Shown: positions 17,399 to 25,530, counted from the first letter of the stretch. The stretch: 64,000 bases of DNA from Bacillus sp. X1(2014) (GCF_007678255.1 NZ_VEED01000011.1:1-64000); one strand, 5' to 3'. Made by a program: numbers and translations. The notes: generated by a model not told the origin, from the letters alone.

Positions 17399-17620
17399 GA
17401 TTCCGCCGATTGTGAGGTGGATCCCGCCAAGTTTGAGATTTATTCCGCCAAACTATGGAAAGATTCCGCCGTTTGCGGCTTCGACGGCGTGAGCTTGGCG
17501 GGATATCGCCAAGTTCAGCATGAATTTCGCCGATTTCAGCGTGGATTTCGCGAAGTCTGGGAATTATTTCGCCAAACTGTAAAGGGATTTCGCCAAATTC
17601 ACCATTTATTTCGCCAAACA
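17399..17620 (+). repeat. 21-bp phased array of CGCC boxes, array 1 (encapsulin operon)
   Basis: Fills the 319-bp gap between the IMEF and shell genes. The box ATTYCGCCRA recurs with CGC(C) at 17404, 17425, 17446, 17467, 17507, 17528, 17549, 17570, 17591 and 17612, with a decayed copy near 17488. Every step is 21 bp except one 19-bp step. The 11 nt between boxes vary. On the minus strand this opens a 90-codon frame with FGEI heptads, but related arrays are not open, so I read it as a DNA or RNA element. Related arrays: 52948-53062 and 58276-58392. Confidence 0.85.
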
Positions 17621-17652
17621 CCAAATTAGAAAAATTCTTATGTAAAAAAATC

Positions 17653-18225
17653 CTAAATTAAGCTCCCCACAGTAAACCCCTTTTTATATTTAGCCGAAGA
17701 CGAAACTGGGACAGCATTAGAAGATGTAACTGAACGGTCTAAGTGATCATGATCGTGATCATGATGCGCATGCGGGTCGACGTAGTCATTATCGAACCTT
17801 TTATTGATGTCGATCAACATCGCTTTAACTTGCTGATAATCCTTATAGGATACCTCACGCAATTGGTTCAGCAATGTGCTTCGTTCCTCGTCAGTAAATC
17901 GAAATAGAGCCAAATCTAGATGTTCAACAAAATTATGTAACCCGAATTTTTCAAGATTCAACTCCTGAAGAAGCCGATTAAACTCATTATTGGTCGGTGC
18001 AAAATCCTTTTCTTCCTTTTCGTTTTCAAACTTACTAATAAGCGGAATTAGCTCGACTAAACGTGAAAGCCGCTGCTCCTCTTCCTCAAAAATATGATGG
18101 TAGTAAAGTCGCTCGTGGTCATCGGTGGCGTTCTGAATGACCGGGTCGAGCATATTCATAAATTTTTCAATGGCATCTTTGGTTGTTGTAAAAATTTGAT
18201 AAAAAACCTTTAATTCTTCTTTCAT
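17653..18225 (-). CDS. IMEF iron-mineralising encapsulin cargo (ferritin-like)
   Basis: Cargo protein predicted to oxidise Fe(II) and deposit ferric mineral inside the encapsulin shell. The 190 residues comprise a helical ferritin-like domain (about 1-145) with acidic/His clusters such as DDHERLYYHHIFEEEEQR and LEKFGLHNFVEHLD, a His/Asp-rich linker (152-161), and the C-terminal targeting tag KKGFTVGSLI that ends the protein. These features match the IMEF family (Iron-Mineralizing Encapsulin-associated Firmicute). The start is the ATG of MKEEL, with AGGGG 8 nt upstream; the open frame to 18234 begins at a GTG lacking a site. First gene of the shell operon, divergent from a spore-coat gene. Confidence 0.92.
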   Translation of the reverse strand: MKEELKVFYQIFTTTKDAIEKFMNMLDPVIQNATDDHERLYYHHIFEEEEQRLSRLVELIPLISKFENEKEEKDFAPTNNEFNRLLQELNLEKFGLHNFVEHLDLALFRFTDEERSTLLNQLREVSYKDYQQVKAMLIDINKRFDNDYVDPHAHHDHDHDHLDRSVTSSNAVPVSSSAKYKKGFTVGSLI

Positions 18226-18353
18226 CGTAAGCACCCCTAATTCCTTGACTACTTGTCATTATTGACGCGAACGAGGGCTTTTAATACGTAATTATTCGTA
18301 ATAAGTTTATGAATTGTAACAATCCACTCACCGTTTATTGACAGTATTTACGA

Positions 18354-18382
18354 GCATAACTCATCTTTCTTGAAACATAATA
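18354..18382 (+). promoter_or_regulatory. Possible SigG-type (forespore) promoter
   Basis: GCATA, a 17-nt spacer and CATAATA fit the SigG consensus and lie 37 nt before the coat gene start. Fits a late sporulation gene, but short motifs like these occur by chance in AT-rich DNA. Confidence 0.4.
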
Positions 18383-18419
18383 AATATGGTTATGCCAATA
18401 CTTTTAGGAGGAGATACAA

Positions 18420-19091
18420 ATGATGCAAAATCAACAGGGACAAATGCACCAGAATATGCATACAGGAAATATACCTCAACAATTAAATCACGGTGGCCAT
18501 GAAGTATTCGATGTTCATGAGGTGCTTTCGGGGACAATAGGGACATTAGATCAATACATGATGTTACGCCAACATGTAAAAGACCCAGAATTGCTTGATA
18601 TTCTGGATCGCCAATATCAATTTATACAGGATGAATATAACATTACGGTGGAATGTTTCACTACGGGACAAAATCCTTCTAAACCAACACAGAGCTATAA
18701 GATGAATCAAGGAAATGATTTTGTTTATGGGTTAAAACCATCCCAGCCTAAAAAGCCGGCGCAATCCGTTTCTGAGCTTACGGATGCGTGTGTTTCCAGC
18801 ATGATGCTTGGCTGTGTAAAATCAGGTGCCTCAATGAAAACAATGGCAGCATTAGAAGTAACCAACCCAGTGGTTCGTCGTGTACTAGCAGACTCGGTCC
18901 CGAATTGCATTGAAATGGCCTATGAACTCTCGATTTATCAAAATAAACATCACTATTATCAGGTACCGCAGCTAGCCCAGCAGGATATGAATCAACTGCT
19001 TAACGCCTTCGCCCCTGCACAAGGAATGCCACAAGCAAACAATATGAACATGAATACAACTATGAATATGAACTCTAATATGAATCATTAA
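18420..19091 (+). CDS. CotF-family spore coat protein
   Basis: Spore-associated protein of the Coat_F family. The 223 residues start with a Gln/Met/His-rich segment, contain the family's helical domain (about 30-190) with VLSGTIGTLDQYMMLRQHV and the repeat-like SELTDACVSSMMLGCVKSG, and end in an Asn/Met-rich tail (NMNMNTTMNMNSNMN). Ferritin-like helical bundles are predicted for the family. TTAGGAGGAGAT precedes the ATG. It is divergent from the IMEF gene, sharing a 190-bp intergenic region, so coordinated expression with the iron compartment during sporulation is possible but unproven. Confidence 0.85.
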   Translation: MMQNQQGQMHQNMHTGNIPQQLNHGGHEVFDVHEVLSGTIGTLDQYMMLRQHVKDPELLDILDRQYQFIQDEYNITVECFTTGQNPSKPTQSYKMNQGNDFVYGLKPSQPKKPAQSVSELTDACVSSMMLGCVKSGASMKTMAALEVTNPVVRRVLADSVPNCIEMAYELSIYQNKHHYYQVPQLAQQDMNQLLNAFAPAQGMPQANNMNMNTTMNMNSNMNH

Positions 19092-19122
19092 ATACTTTGG
19101 AATATGTGAAAGAAGTATTAGC

Positions 19123-19152
19123 GAGCTATCCTTAAATGGGATAGCTTTTTTT
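19123..19152 (+). terminator. Terminator after the coat gene
   Basis: GAGCTATCC hairpin with GGGATAGC followed by seven T. Confidence 0.85.
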
Positions 19153-19244
19153 ATTTAAATTTGAAAAGAGCAAATGTAATTAGTAAAATAAAAATAGAAC
19201 ATACGTTTCTCATATAATGTAGAACGAACTTAAGGAGGAGATTA

Positions 19245-19652
19245 ATGGAATCCTGGGAAGCTGCCTATATTGCAGGTATTATTGATGGAGAAGGGACAAT
19301 CACATTAACTAGAATGCATGAAAAGGAACATCGGCGCCCATGTATAACTATTGCTTCAACCGATAAGGAATTATTAGTTTATCTTCAGAAATTAACAGAA
19401 GGAACCATCAATAATAAGAAGAACTATAATCCTGAACGGCATAAGGATTCATATACACTAAGTATAAAAAAGAAAGAAACTGTACTAGCTTTATTAAATC
19501 ATGTTACACCTTATTTAAGAGTTGATAAAAAAAGAAATAGAGCATTATGGATACTTAAAAACTATGAACTGGTTACACCAAGAAATGGGAAATACACCAA
19601 AGTACTATTAGAAAAGAAAATTGCCTTTGAAAATTCTTTTTTTGAGATATAA
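19245..19652 (+). CDS. Free-standing LAGLIDADG homing endonuclease
   Basis: Single-motif LAGLIDADG protein of 135 residues; the motif is YIAGIIDGEGTIT (about 8-20), with the catalytic acidic residue in the DGEG turn. One motif per chain implies a homodimer (I-CreI type) cutting a pseudo-palindromic target. A strong AAGGAGG precedes the ATG. It converges on the tmRNA gene, whose 3' end is 45 bp past the stop codon, and the tmRNA holds a group I intron without its own open frame. The natural reading is that this enzyme targets the intronless tmRNA T-arm, which is itself palindromic; that is inference. The frame is intact. Confidence 0.85.
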   Translation: MESWEAAYIAGIIDGEGTITLTRMHEKEHRRPCITIASTDKELLVYLQKLTEGTINNKKNYNPERHKDSYTLSIKKKETVLALLNHVTPYLRVDKKRNRALWILKNYELVTPRNGKYTKVLLEKKIAFENSFFEI

Positions 19653-19684
19653 AAAAAGACCAGCATCTCTGCTGATCTTTTTCT
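19651..19684. terminator. Shared terminator of the endonuclease and tmRNA genes
   Basis: AGACCAGCA/TGCTGATCT hairpin flanked by an A-run and a T-run; on the minus strand it ends the tmRNA transcript with seven T, on the plus strand the endonuclease gene. Confidence 0.85.
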
Positions 19685-19697
19685 TTCCACTATGTAG

Positions 19698-20330
19698 TGG
19701 AGACGGTGGGACGTGCTCTTCCATGCTTTCGTCATGGCACTGACTATATCTTGAACCTGTCATCAAACAGGTCCTCTGGCGTCTTATGCGAATCATAAAT
19801 TTGCCTCTTCAAGGCGGGATTTCGCATCCTAGTACTACCATTTCTATGGCAGCCTATAAGTCGATACACGGCTGTTGGATTACTCCACATACCGCTCGGC
19901 ATTGCCCTATCACATTGAAGTGACTTAGGTTTCACCGATAAAGCCAGATTTTCACTCGTGTGTTACCACACAAGGCGACTAATAACTAATCGAACCCACG
20001 TCCAAAGATATCGCCACTTAAGCTTCTACGAGTGTAGTCGATATATTGGTGTTTCGCTGAAGCCATATGCCTATCGACCGGCGTCCGGTCAGCTAGCCTG
20101 GTTGTTCTCTTCCTTCATCCTCAGGCGGTGGAATCCGGCGTAGCCCACTTAGAGTGAGTCCCTTACCCTACCACATGGGCAATGGAGGGAGGAACCGCTA
20201 TGCAGTATTAAGCTGCGAAAGCGAGGTTGTTGTTAGTTTTGCCAGTTATGGCTTTGACGTTTTAACGAGGCCGATCCCCTCGACTCGCGACCTAAGCTCA
20301 AACTACCCCTGTCGAATCCGTAGCGTCCCC
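19698..20330 (-). ncRNA. ssrA: tmRNA (ssrA), interrupted by a group I intron
   Basis: Transfer-messenger RNA rescues stalled ribosomes and tags the incomplete protein for proteolysis. The 5' end GGGGACGCTACGGATTCGAC and 3' end CGTCTCCA form the acceptor stem. The tag frame reads (A)GKTNNNLAFAA followed by TAA (around 20205-20240). Exon 1 is 19989-20330, exon 2 19698-19711; joining them gives the T-arm GTGGG-TTCGATT-CCCAC, perfect in stem and loop. After the discriminator A the gene encodes CTA instead of CCA, so the tail must be added. smpB lies just upstream on the same strand, and a promoter sits about 110 nt before the mature 5' end. Confidence 0.95.
19712..19988 (-). other. Group I intron in the tmRNA T-loop
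   Basis: The 277-nt insertion splits the T-loop after the U of TTCGAU and ends in G, as group I introns do. P1 is exon CGAU paired with intron GUCG (U-G at the splice site); P2 is CTTGTGTG/CACACGAG capped by a GTAA tetraloop; P4 can form from TCGGT and GCCGA; P3 from TCTGGC and GCCAGA; P8 is the hairpin at 19753-19774, directly followed by AAGATATAGTC (19742-19752), the J8/7-P7 signature. No open frame of note lies inside. Removal restores a canonical tmRNA, so it must self-splice for function. Confidence 0.9.
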
Positions 20331-20438
20331 ATAATAAAAGGAGCTGCAATCTAATGAAAGATTAAAGCTGTAGACGTTAGGATGCTCAGACAATTGTCCT
20401 TGAGCAAAGTATCTCATCGCTAACTGAGCGACAAACTT

Positions 20439-20466
20439 ATTATAACATACTGTCCACATATTTCAA
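20439..20466 (-). promoter_or_regulatory. SigA promoter of the tmRNA gene
   Basis: TTGAAA, a 16-nt spacer and TATAAT on the minus strand. The mature 5' end is about 100 nt downstream, so a leader would be removed, presumably by RNase P. This sits between smpB and ssrA. Confidence 0.75.
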
Positions 20467-20504
20467 TTGTTAGTATCTGTAAAATAATTTCCAATTCACT
20501 TCGA

Positions 20505-20972
20505 TTACATCTTCTGACGATCGCGGAAGGCTCGTTCAATTTCACGCTTTGCTTCTTTTTGCTTCAAGGATTCACGCTTATCGTAATTCTTCTTACCTTT
20601 CGCCAGCCCGATTAACACTTTACAAAAACCATTTTTCAAGTAAAGCTTTAGGGGAACAAGCGCATAACCTGCTTCTTTTGTTTCACCGATTAGTTTATTA
20701 ATTTCACGCTTATGGAGTAATAGCTTTCGTGTTCGTAATGGGTCATGATTAAAAATGTTGCCTTGTTCATACGGACTGACATGCATCCCGAAAAGTATGG
20801 CTTCGCCATTTTGAATCCGTGCATATGCATCCTTAAGATTCACTTTCCCCCCACGAATTGACTTAATTTCGGTCCCCTGCAGTACAATTCCTGCTTCGTA
20901 GGTTTCCTCGATAAAATAGTCATGGTAAGCCTTTTTGTTTTGCGCAACAACTTTCCCTTCACCTTTTGGCAT
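20505..20972 (-). CDS. smpB: SsrA-binding protein SmpB
   Basis: Binds the tRNA-like domain of tmRNA and brings it to stalled ribosomes. The 155-residue OB-fold protein shows [20 protein letters not shown] at the start, the GTEIKSIR motif, and a basic C-terminal tail (about 130-155, [19 protein letters not shown]) that enters the mRNA channel. The start is the ATG of MPKGEG, 6 nt after AAGAGGTG; an upstream in-frame GTG lacks a site. Its RNA partner, ssrA, is next downstream on the same strand, as in B. subtilis. Confidence 0.96.
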   Translation of the reverse strand: MPKGEGKVVAQNKKAYHDYFIEETYEAGIVLQGTEIKSIRGGKVNLKDAYARIQNGEAILFGMHVSPYEQGNIFNHDPLRTRKLLLHKREINKLIGETKEAGYALVPLKLYLKNGFCKVLIGLAKGKKNYDKRESLKQKEAKREIERAFRDRQKM

Positions 20973-21105
20973 AAGATTCACCTCTTCTTATGGAATTAAT
21001 TGTAGCAGAAATCATTTTCCATAACAATTATACTATGTGAAAATTTCTCAAAGATTAAAACCAAAAGAAAAGTGTAATACCTAAAAAAAATCACGCGCAA
21101 ATCGG

Positions 21106-21336
21106 TCACTTTAATAAATTCTTCATCATGTCGGAAAATGGTTTATAAAGGACTGTTAACCAATCTAGTGGATTAGGAATACTAATATCCAGGGCTTGCG
21201 CAATACTTAACATGGTTCCAAATAGCAGGAGAATGGAAAATATCCATAGCTCTTTTACTAATTTTTTTCTCAACAAAGGAGGTACATCTATCACAATAAT
21301 TACAGCGGAAATGACTAAGATTCCTGCAACAGCCAC
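21106..21336 (-). CDS. Small membrane protein, D-type germinant receptor subunit
   Basis: A 76-residue protein with two hydrophobic helices joined by a short basic loop (LLRKKLVKE) and no other domain. Small two-helix proteins next to gerA-type operons are the D subunits (as GerKD or YfkS), which modulate germinant receptor activity. It is third in the C-A-D unit here, 42 bp after the A subunit gene. GTG start with AAGGAG 11 nt upstream. The identification rests on size, topology and position. Confidence 0.7.
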   Translation of the reverse strand: MAVAGILVISAVIIVIDVPPLLRKKLVKELWIFSILLLFGTMLSIAQALDISIPNPLDWLTVLYKPFSDMMKNLLK

Positions 21337-21378
21337 TATGTCGGCAACTCCTTACTCCATTATAGATTTTTAAAGACG

Positions 21379-22971
21379 CTATATTTTATTTTGAGAGGGT
21401 TTTGGCGCCGAATTCTGTTCGCGGCTTATGTTTTTTTGACTGATAAGACGCGGGCGGGAAAACATCCCCCACCATGGTACCCGTACAACCGTATCCTTTA
21501 AATCTTGAGGAATTAAAGGTCCAAAAGGACTCATATATGGAACCCCAAAAGAACGCAAACTGCTCATATGAAGGATAAGTGAAATTAAACCGACTATTAT
21601 ACCGAATAAACCAAATGAAGCAGCAAGCCCCATCATTGGAAAACGAAGCATACGGAGCGACATGGACATGGCTACGGAAGGAAGGATAAAGCTGGATATT
21701 GCCGTGATTGCCACAACGATTACCATGGCAGCTGAAACGATTCCAGCCTGAACTGCTGCAGTACCAATTACTAAAGTCCCAACGATTGATATTGCAGAGC
21801 CTATAGCCCTAGGCATTCGTAAGCCCGCTTCCCGCAAAATTTCAAATGCTACCTCCATCATTAGAGCTTCAATAAAGGCTGGAAAGGGAACACCTTCCCG
21901 TTGGGCAGCAAGATTGATTAACAGTTCAGTGGGTATCATTTCCTGATGATAGGTAGTAATAGCAATATAAAGTGAGGGTGCCAAAAGTGCAATGATAATG
22001 CTAAAAAAACGAAGCATACGAATGAGTGTACTAATATCTGCACGCTGATAATAGTCTTCTGCAACATGTAAAAACGAAACGAATAGTGCTGGAACAATCA
22101 AAACATTTGGTGAACCATCTACTAATATGGCAACCTTTCCTTCAAGGAGCTCTGCAGAAATCACATCTGGCCGCTCCGAGTTATAGATAGTTGGAAACGG
22201 GCTGTAGGTTGTATCCTGAATTAATTCTTCAATATAACCACTTTCCAATATTCCATCAATTTCAATCCGGTCAAGTCGATCATGAACTTCTTGGACAACT
22301 TTTCTATTTGCTATTCCATTGATATACATGATTGCTACATCTGTTTTAGTCACTCTACCAATGTTTTTGGTTTCTATCCATAAATTCGGGGATTTTATTT
22401 TTCTGCGAATTAAAGCCGTATTAGTACCTATGGATTCAGTGAAACCTTCCTTAGGTCCCCGAACGACTGTTTCAGATGTGGATTCATTTACACCGCGGTC
22501 TTTCCAGCCACGCATACTGATGATGAACCCTTGACTATAGCCATCCAACAAGAGAATGACATCGCCAGATAATAATGAATCGAAAAGAGAGCTGAATTCC
22601 GTAACATCCTTTATCGATCCGACCGTAAGAATTTGATCTTTTAATACTTTTAATACATTACGCGTTGAAGAAATGGTCTGATCGTCATGGAAATAGATAT
22701 CTAACATGAGTGGTTCTAGGATAAAGTTTTGAATCGAATTCGTATCCACTAATCCATCCGCATAGAAAATGCCTGCTTTAACTGATTTGCCGATTTGTAT
22801 TTCTCTAAACACGATATCCCGACTATTTCCAAGCATTCGAAGTACATAATGTTTGTTTTCTTCAAGGCTAAGTTTTAATAAGTCACTGGCTTCGTTAATA
22901 CCTTGGTCATCTATCTCTAATTTCAACAGTTTAATTCTGTTTTTACTTCTCTGTTTCTTAAAAAAACCCAT
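21379..22971 (-). CDS. Spore germination receptor A subunit (GerA family)
   Basis: Subunit of the nutrient germinant receptor in the inner spore membrane. The 530-residue protein has a large N-terminal cytosolic domain (about 1-300, with GDVILLLDGYSQGFIIS and the segment EGKVAILVDGSPNVLIVPALF), then about five membrane helices (310-490) with the family block PFPAFIEALMMEVAFEILREAG written here as its key residues PFPAF...E..FE..REAG. GAGGGGGAT precedes the ATG. The C subunit gene lies 36 bp upstream. The nutrient recognised is unknown. Confidence 0.93.
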   Translation of the reverse strand: MGFFKKQRSKNRIKLLKLEIDDQGINEASDLLKLSLEENKHYVLRMLGNSRDIVFREIQIGKSVKAGIFYADGLVDTNSIQNFILEPLMLDIYFHDDQTISSTRNVLKVLKDQILTVGSIKDVTEFSSLFDSLLSGDVILLLDGYSQGFIISMRGWKDRGVNESTSETVVRGPKEGFTESIGTNTALIRRKIKSPNLWIETKNIGRVTKTDVAIMYINGIANRKVVQEVHDRLDRIEIDGILESGYIEELIQDTTYSPFPTIYNSERPDVISAELLEGKVAILVDGSPNVLIVPALFVSFLHVAEDYYQRADISTLIRMLRFFSIIIALLAPSLYIAITTYHQEMIPTELLINLAAQREGVPFPAFIEALMMEVAFEILREAGLRMPRAIGSAISIVGTLVIGTAAVQAGIVSAAMVIVVAITAISSFILPSVAMSMSLRMLRFPMMGLAASFGLFGIIVGLISLILHMSSLRSFGVPYMSPFGPLIPQDLKDTVVRVPWWGMFSRPRLISQKNISREQNSAPKPSQNKI

Positions 22972-23007
22972 CGATTTGATCCCCCTCAGTATCGAAACAA
23001 TGATGAT

Positions 23008-24207
23008 TTAATTTATTTTATCGAGAAATGAATTACCGACAGTTCCGATACCATGGATTTCCCCATCTATTGTAATATTTACCTTCAAGTCCTGAAATTT
23101 TTCATCCCAATCTATTTTTAATTTTTCCCACGCTTTAGGATCCGCCCTATGAATCGCCTCGCCAAAGCCAAAAATGTCAACTTTATTATTTTCCTGCACT
23201 TGTTTTATTGCCTGTTGGATCATTTTTTTCGTTTCTTTTTCATAGATTTTCTCCAACTTAACGATTGATTTTGCACTTTTCAAATTGATATCGCATTCTA
23301 CATCTGCTACCTTACCCTCTACCTGGACAACAACATCAATTTCAGGATTTCCATGGCGTATCTTCCCCTTTACCTTTGTTTCTGAATTCGTTATTTGATA
23401 AACGAATTTTCCGTGCTTTGGACATGAAACATTCCCAACAGAACCAAATTCATTATTTGTCACAATCGTATAAGTTTTACTTTGAAGTTCATTTAACCAG
23501 CCAATTAATTTATCTCCATCAAAAACCGCTAATTCTTGAAAATACAACCTAGCGGGTGGATTGCTCATTTCTACATTTTGTTTGCTGAAGGAAGTTTCTT
23601 TATCGCCTTCTAACTTTACATGGATACCAGTTAACACAGGCTCTTTCCCTTCACTTACCATATTGGCAATCAGTTCATCTAACGTCACATATCTAGTTGC
23701 TGACCATGCTTTTGCAGAGACTTCAAGTGTGTTAAACAATTCATTGGCAGGTATTTTTTCTAAAGAGGTTTGCACCTTTAGTATGTCTTCTGCCTTCCTT
23801 CCCTTAGCTACAGCAATATAAAAATCCGATCTCAATTCCCAATCTCTTGACAGTACATCTAATGGTTTCCCGATCCCCTCTTTCGCCAATGCCTCTCCAA
23901 TCACTAGGATTCTGAGATGTGAAGGATAAATTTTCCTAGGTGCCTCTTTGGTCATTTTTCGTATTGCCTCAAGGACGGTATCCCCCTTTGCCTGAAAGAT
24001 GATTACTGGTGAACTCCCTCTTGCTTTTTCGGTTATTTCGCCTGGAATTACCACTTGGGCCGTTACAAGATATTTACCATCTATGGTACGATCGATTCCC
24101 ATGGCTAGAGTTATGGCAAGTTCATTTAATTCACGACGATTCCAGCAGCCTGTTGTGAGTAATAGAATTGCAATCAATAAAATAAAAATTGAAATTCTCT
24201 GTGTCAT
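23008..24207 (-). CDS. Spore germination receptor C subunit, lipoprotein (Ger(x)C)
   Basis: Outer-face lipoprotein of the germinant receptor. The start is the ATG of MTQRIS: a signal peptide follows, ending in the lipobox LTTGC, and the mature protein begins CWNRRELNELA, the GerC signature. The C-terminal domain (about 220-395) is the conserved spore_GerAC fold. AAAGGG lies about 10 nt before this ATG; the open frame continues 38 codons upstream but that would bury the signal peptide. First gene of the C-A-D unit; divergent from the B subunit gene. Confidence 0.9.
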   Translation of the reverse strand: MTQRISIFILLIAILLLTTGCWNRRELNELAITLAMGIDRTIDGKYLVTAQVVIPGEITEKARGSSPVIIFQAKGDTVLEAIRKMTKEAPRKIYPSHLRILVIGEALAKEGIGKPLDVLSRDWELRSDFYIAVAKGRKAEDILKVQTSLEKIPANELFNTLEVSAKAWSATRYVTLDELIANMVSEGKEPVLTGIHVKLEGDKETSFSKQNVEMSNPPARLYFQELAVFDGDKLIGWLNELQSKTYTIVTNNEFGSVGNVSCPKHGKFVYQITNSETKVKGKIRHGNPEIDVVVQVEGKVADVECDINLKSAKSIVKLEKIYEKETKKMIQQAIKQVQENNKVDIFGFGEAIHRADPKAWEKLKIDWDEKFQDLKVNITIDGEIHGIGTVGNSFLDKIN

Positions 24208-24406
24208 GGAATACGGCCCTTTCCAATTAATTAAATACATAGCTATACGTGAATGGAACATTATAAAGGACGATTTTCTCAACAGCTTCCTATTTTTCCT
24301 ATCAAAGAATAATATCTCCATAACCCGAAGAAAATATATATTGACTTATTTTAATCAGAATAATTCTCACTGGCATTTAGATTAAATAAATGAAAAGGAA
24401 AAAACT

Positions 24407-25522
24407 ATGCTGAAAGACGAGAAAATATCAGTAGCTCAATTTACAAAATTAGTAATATTATTTACAGTCGGGAGTACGATCCTAAGTGCACCTTTGGGTC
24501 TAATTTCTTATGCAAGACAAGATGCGTGGATTTCCGTCATTCTTGGAATTTTGATTGGATTATTGGTGATGTGGTTGTATAACATTCTTGGAATTCGTTT
24601 CCCCAATATGACGCTGGTCGAAATAAATGAAAAGCTATTAGGTAAATGGTTAGGCAAAGTCATTTCTCTATTTTTTTGTTGTAGTTTGTTCCTTGCTGCA
24701 GCAACCTTACTATTTTTTTTAGGAGAGTTTTTGACCGCACACTTTATACCCGAGACACCTATTGAAGTGATTCATATTCTCTTCGTATTAATTATTATTC
24801 AAGGTGTACGTCTTGGAATAGAAACAATCGCACGAGCTGGAGAAATACTATTTCCTTGGTTTATTATGTTTTTTATTATTTTTTTCCTTTTTCTTTCTCC
24901 TAAAGTAGAGGTTCAAAATATGCTGCCTGTATTAGAGACGGGTATAAAACCAATAAGTTTAGCTACCCTATTGTATCTAGAATTTTCTTCCCTGTCGCTA
25001 ATCTGTCTGCTTATGGTTTTTCCAGCCTATATTAATCAACCTAAACGGGCTTTAAAAAGCTTTCTTGTTGGGAATTTAATTGGAGGGATTTTACTATTAT
25101 CTATTACACTTTTAAGCATTTTAGTTCTTGGAGTTGACAATTCTGAAAGGCAACTGTATCCAAGTTATGCTTTAGCCAGAAAAATTAATGTAGGGGGATT
25201 TGTACAACGTTTAGAAGCAATGCTCGCCATAATATGGTTCATTTCACTTTATTTCAAAATAACCGTTTATTTTTTTGGATCCGCAGTTGGAATAGCACAA
25301 ATTTTAAATTTAAAAGATTACAGACCACTGACATTACCCTTGGGCATGATTTTGGTTGTTCTTTCTTTAATCACATACCCAAATGTTACTTATTCACGGT
25401 CAGAAAGCATTGAGATATGGATACCTCTCTTACTAACAATTGGGTTTATTTTACCGCTTTCCTTATTAAGCGTAGATATAATTCGAAAAAGAATCCTCAG
25501 TAAAATAACAGCAAAAAATTAA
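24407..25522 (+). CDS. Spore germination receptor B subunit (GerAB/endospore permease)
   Basis: Amino-acid-permease-like subunit thought to bind the germinant and to form a channel. The 371 residues comprise about ten hydrophobic helices; the N-terminal ISVAQFTKLVILFTVGSTIL is typical of the family. AAAGGA precedes the ATG. Unlike the common A-B-C order, this B gene is divergent from the C-A-D genes, so the receptor is encoded as two units facing apart across about 200 bp (24208-24406). That intergenic region should hold both promoters, probably SigG-dependent; I saw no convincing match. Confidence 0.9.
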   Translation: MLKDEKISVAQFTKLVILFTVGSTILSAPLGLISYARQDAWISVILGILIGLLVMWLYNILGIRFPNMTLVEINEKLLGKWLGKVISLFFCCSLFLAAATLLFFLGEFLTAHFIPETPIEVIHILFVLIIIQGVRLGIETIARAGEILFPWFIMFFIIFFLFLSPKVEVQNMLPVLETGIKPISLATLLYLEFSSLSLICLLMVFPAYINQPKRALKSFLVGNLIGGILLLSITLLSILVLGVDNSERQLYPSYALARKINVGGFVQRLEAMLAIIWFISLYFKITVYFFGSAVGIAQILNLKDYRPLTLPLGMILVVLSLITYPNVTYSRSESIEIWIPLLLTIGFILPLSLLSVDIIRKRILSKITAKN

Positions 25523-25530
25523 AAAAACAT

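Noticed and set aside
17399..17620. CRISPR array
   Set aside because: The repeated box is about 10 nt and the spacers about 11 nt, far below CRISPR dimensions, and no cas genes are present.
17352..17624. Ninety-codon minus-strand open frame with FGEI heptads in the encapsulin operon gap
   Set aside because: It results from the 21-bp (7-codon) repeat unit; no ribosome site at the ATG, the phase breaks at a 19-bp step, and the same frame is closed in the other arrays.
18276..18320. Fur- or PerR-like palindrome upstream of the IMEF gene
   Set aside because: CGTAA repeats around ATTATT give only a poor match to either consensus; no promoter could be assigned with confidence.
18361..18546. Minus-strand open frame opposite the coat gene start
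   Set aside because: It runs antisense through the promoter and coding start of the Coat_F gene and has no ribosome site.
19744..19935. Small minus-strand open frame inside the tmRNA intron
   Set aside because: No homing-endonuclease motif or ribosome site; it overlaps intron helices needed for splicing.
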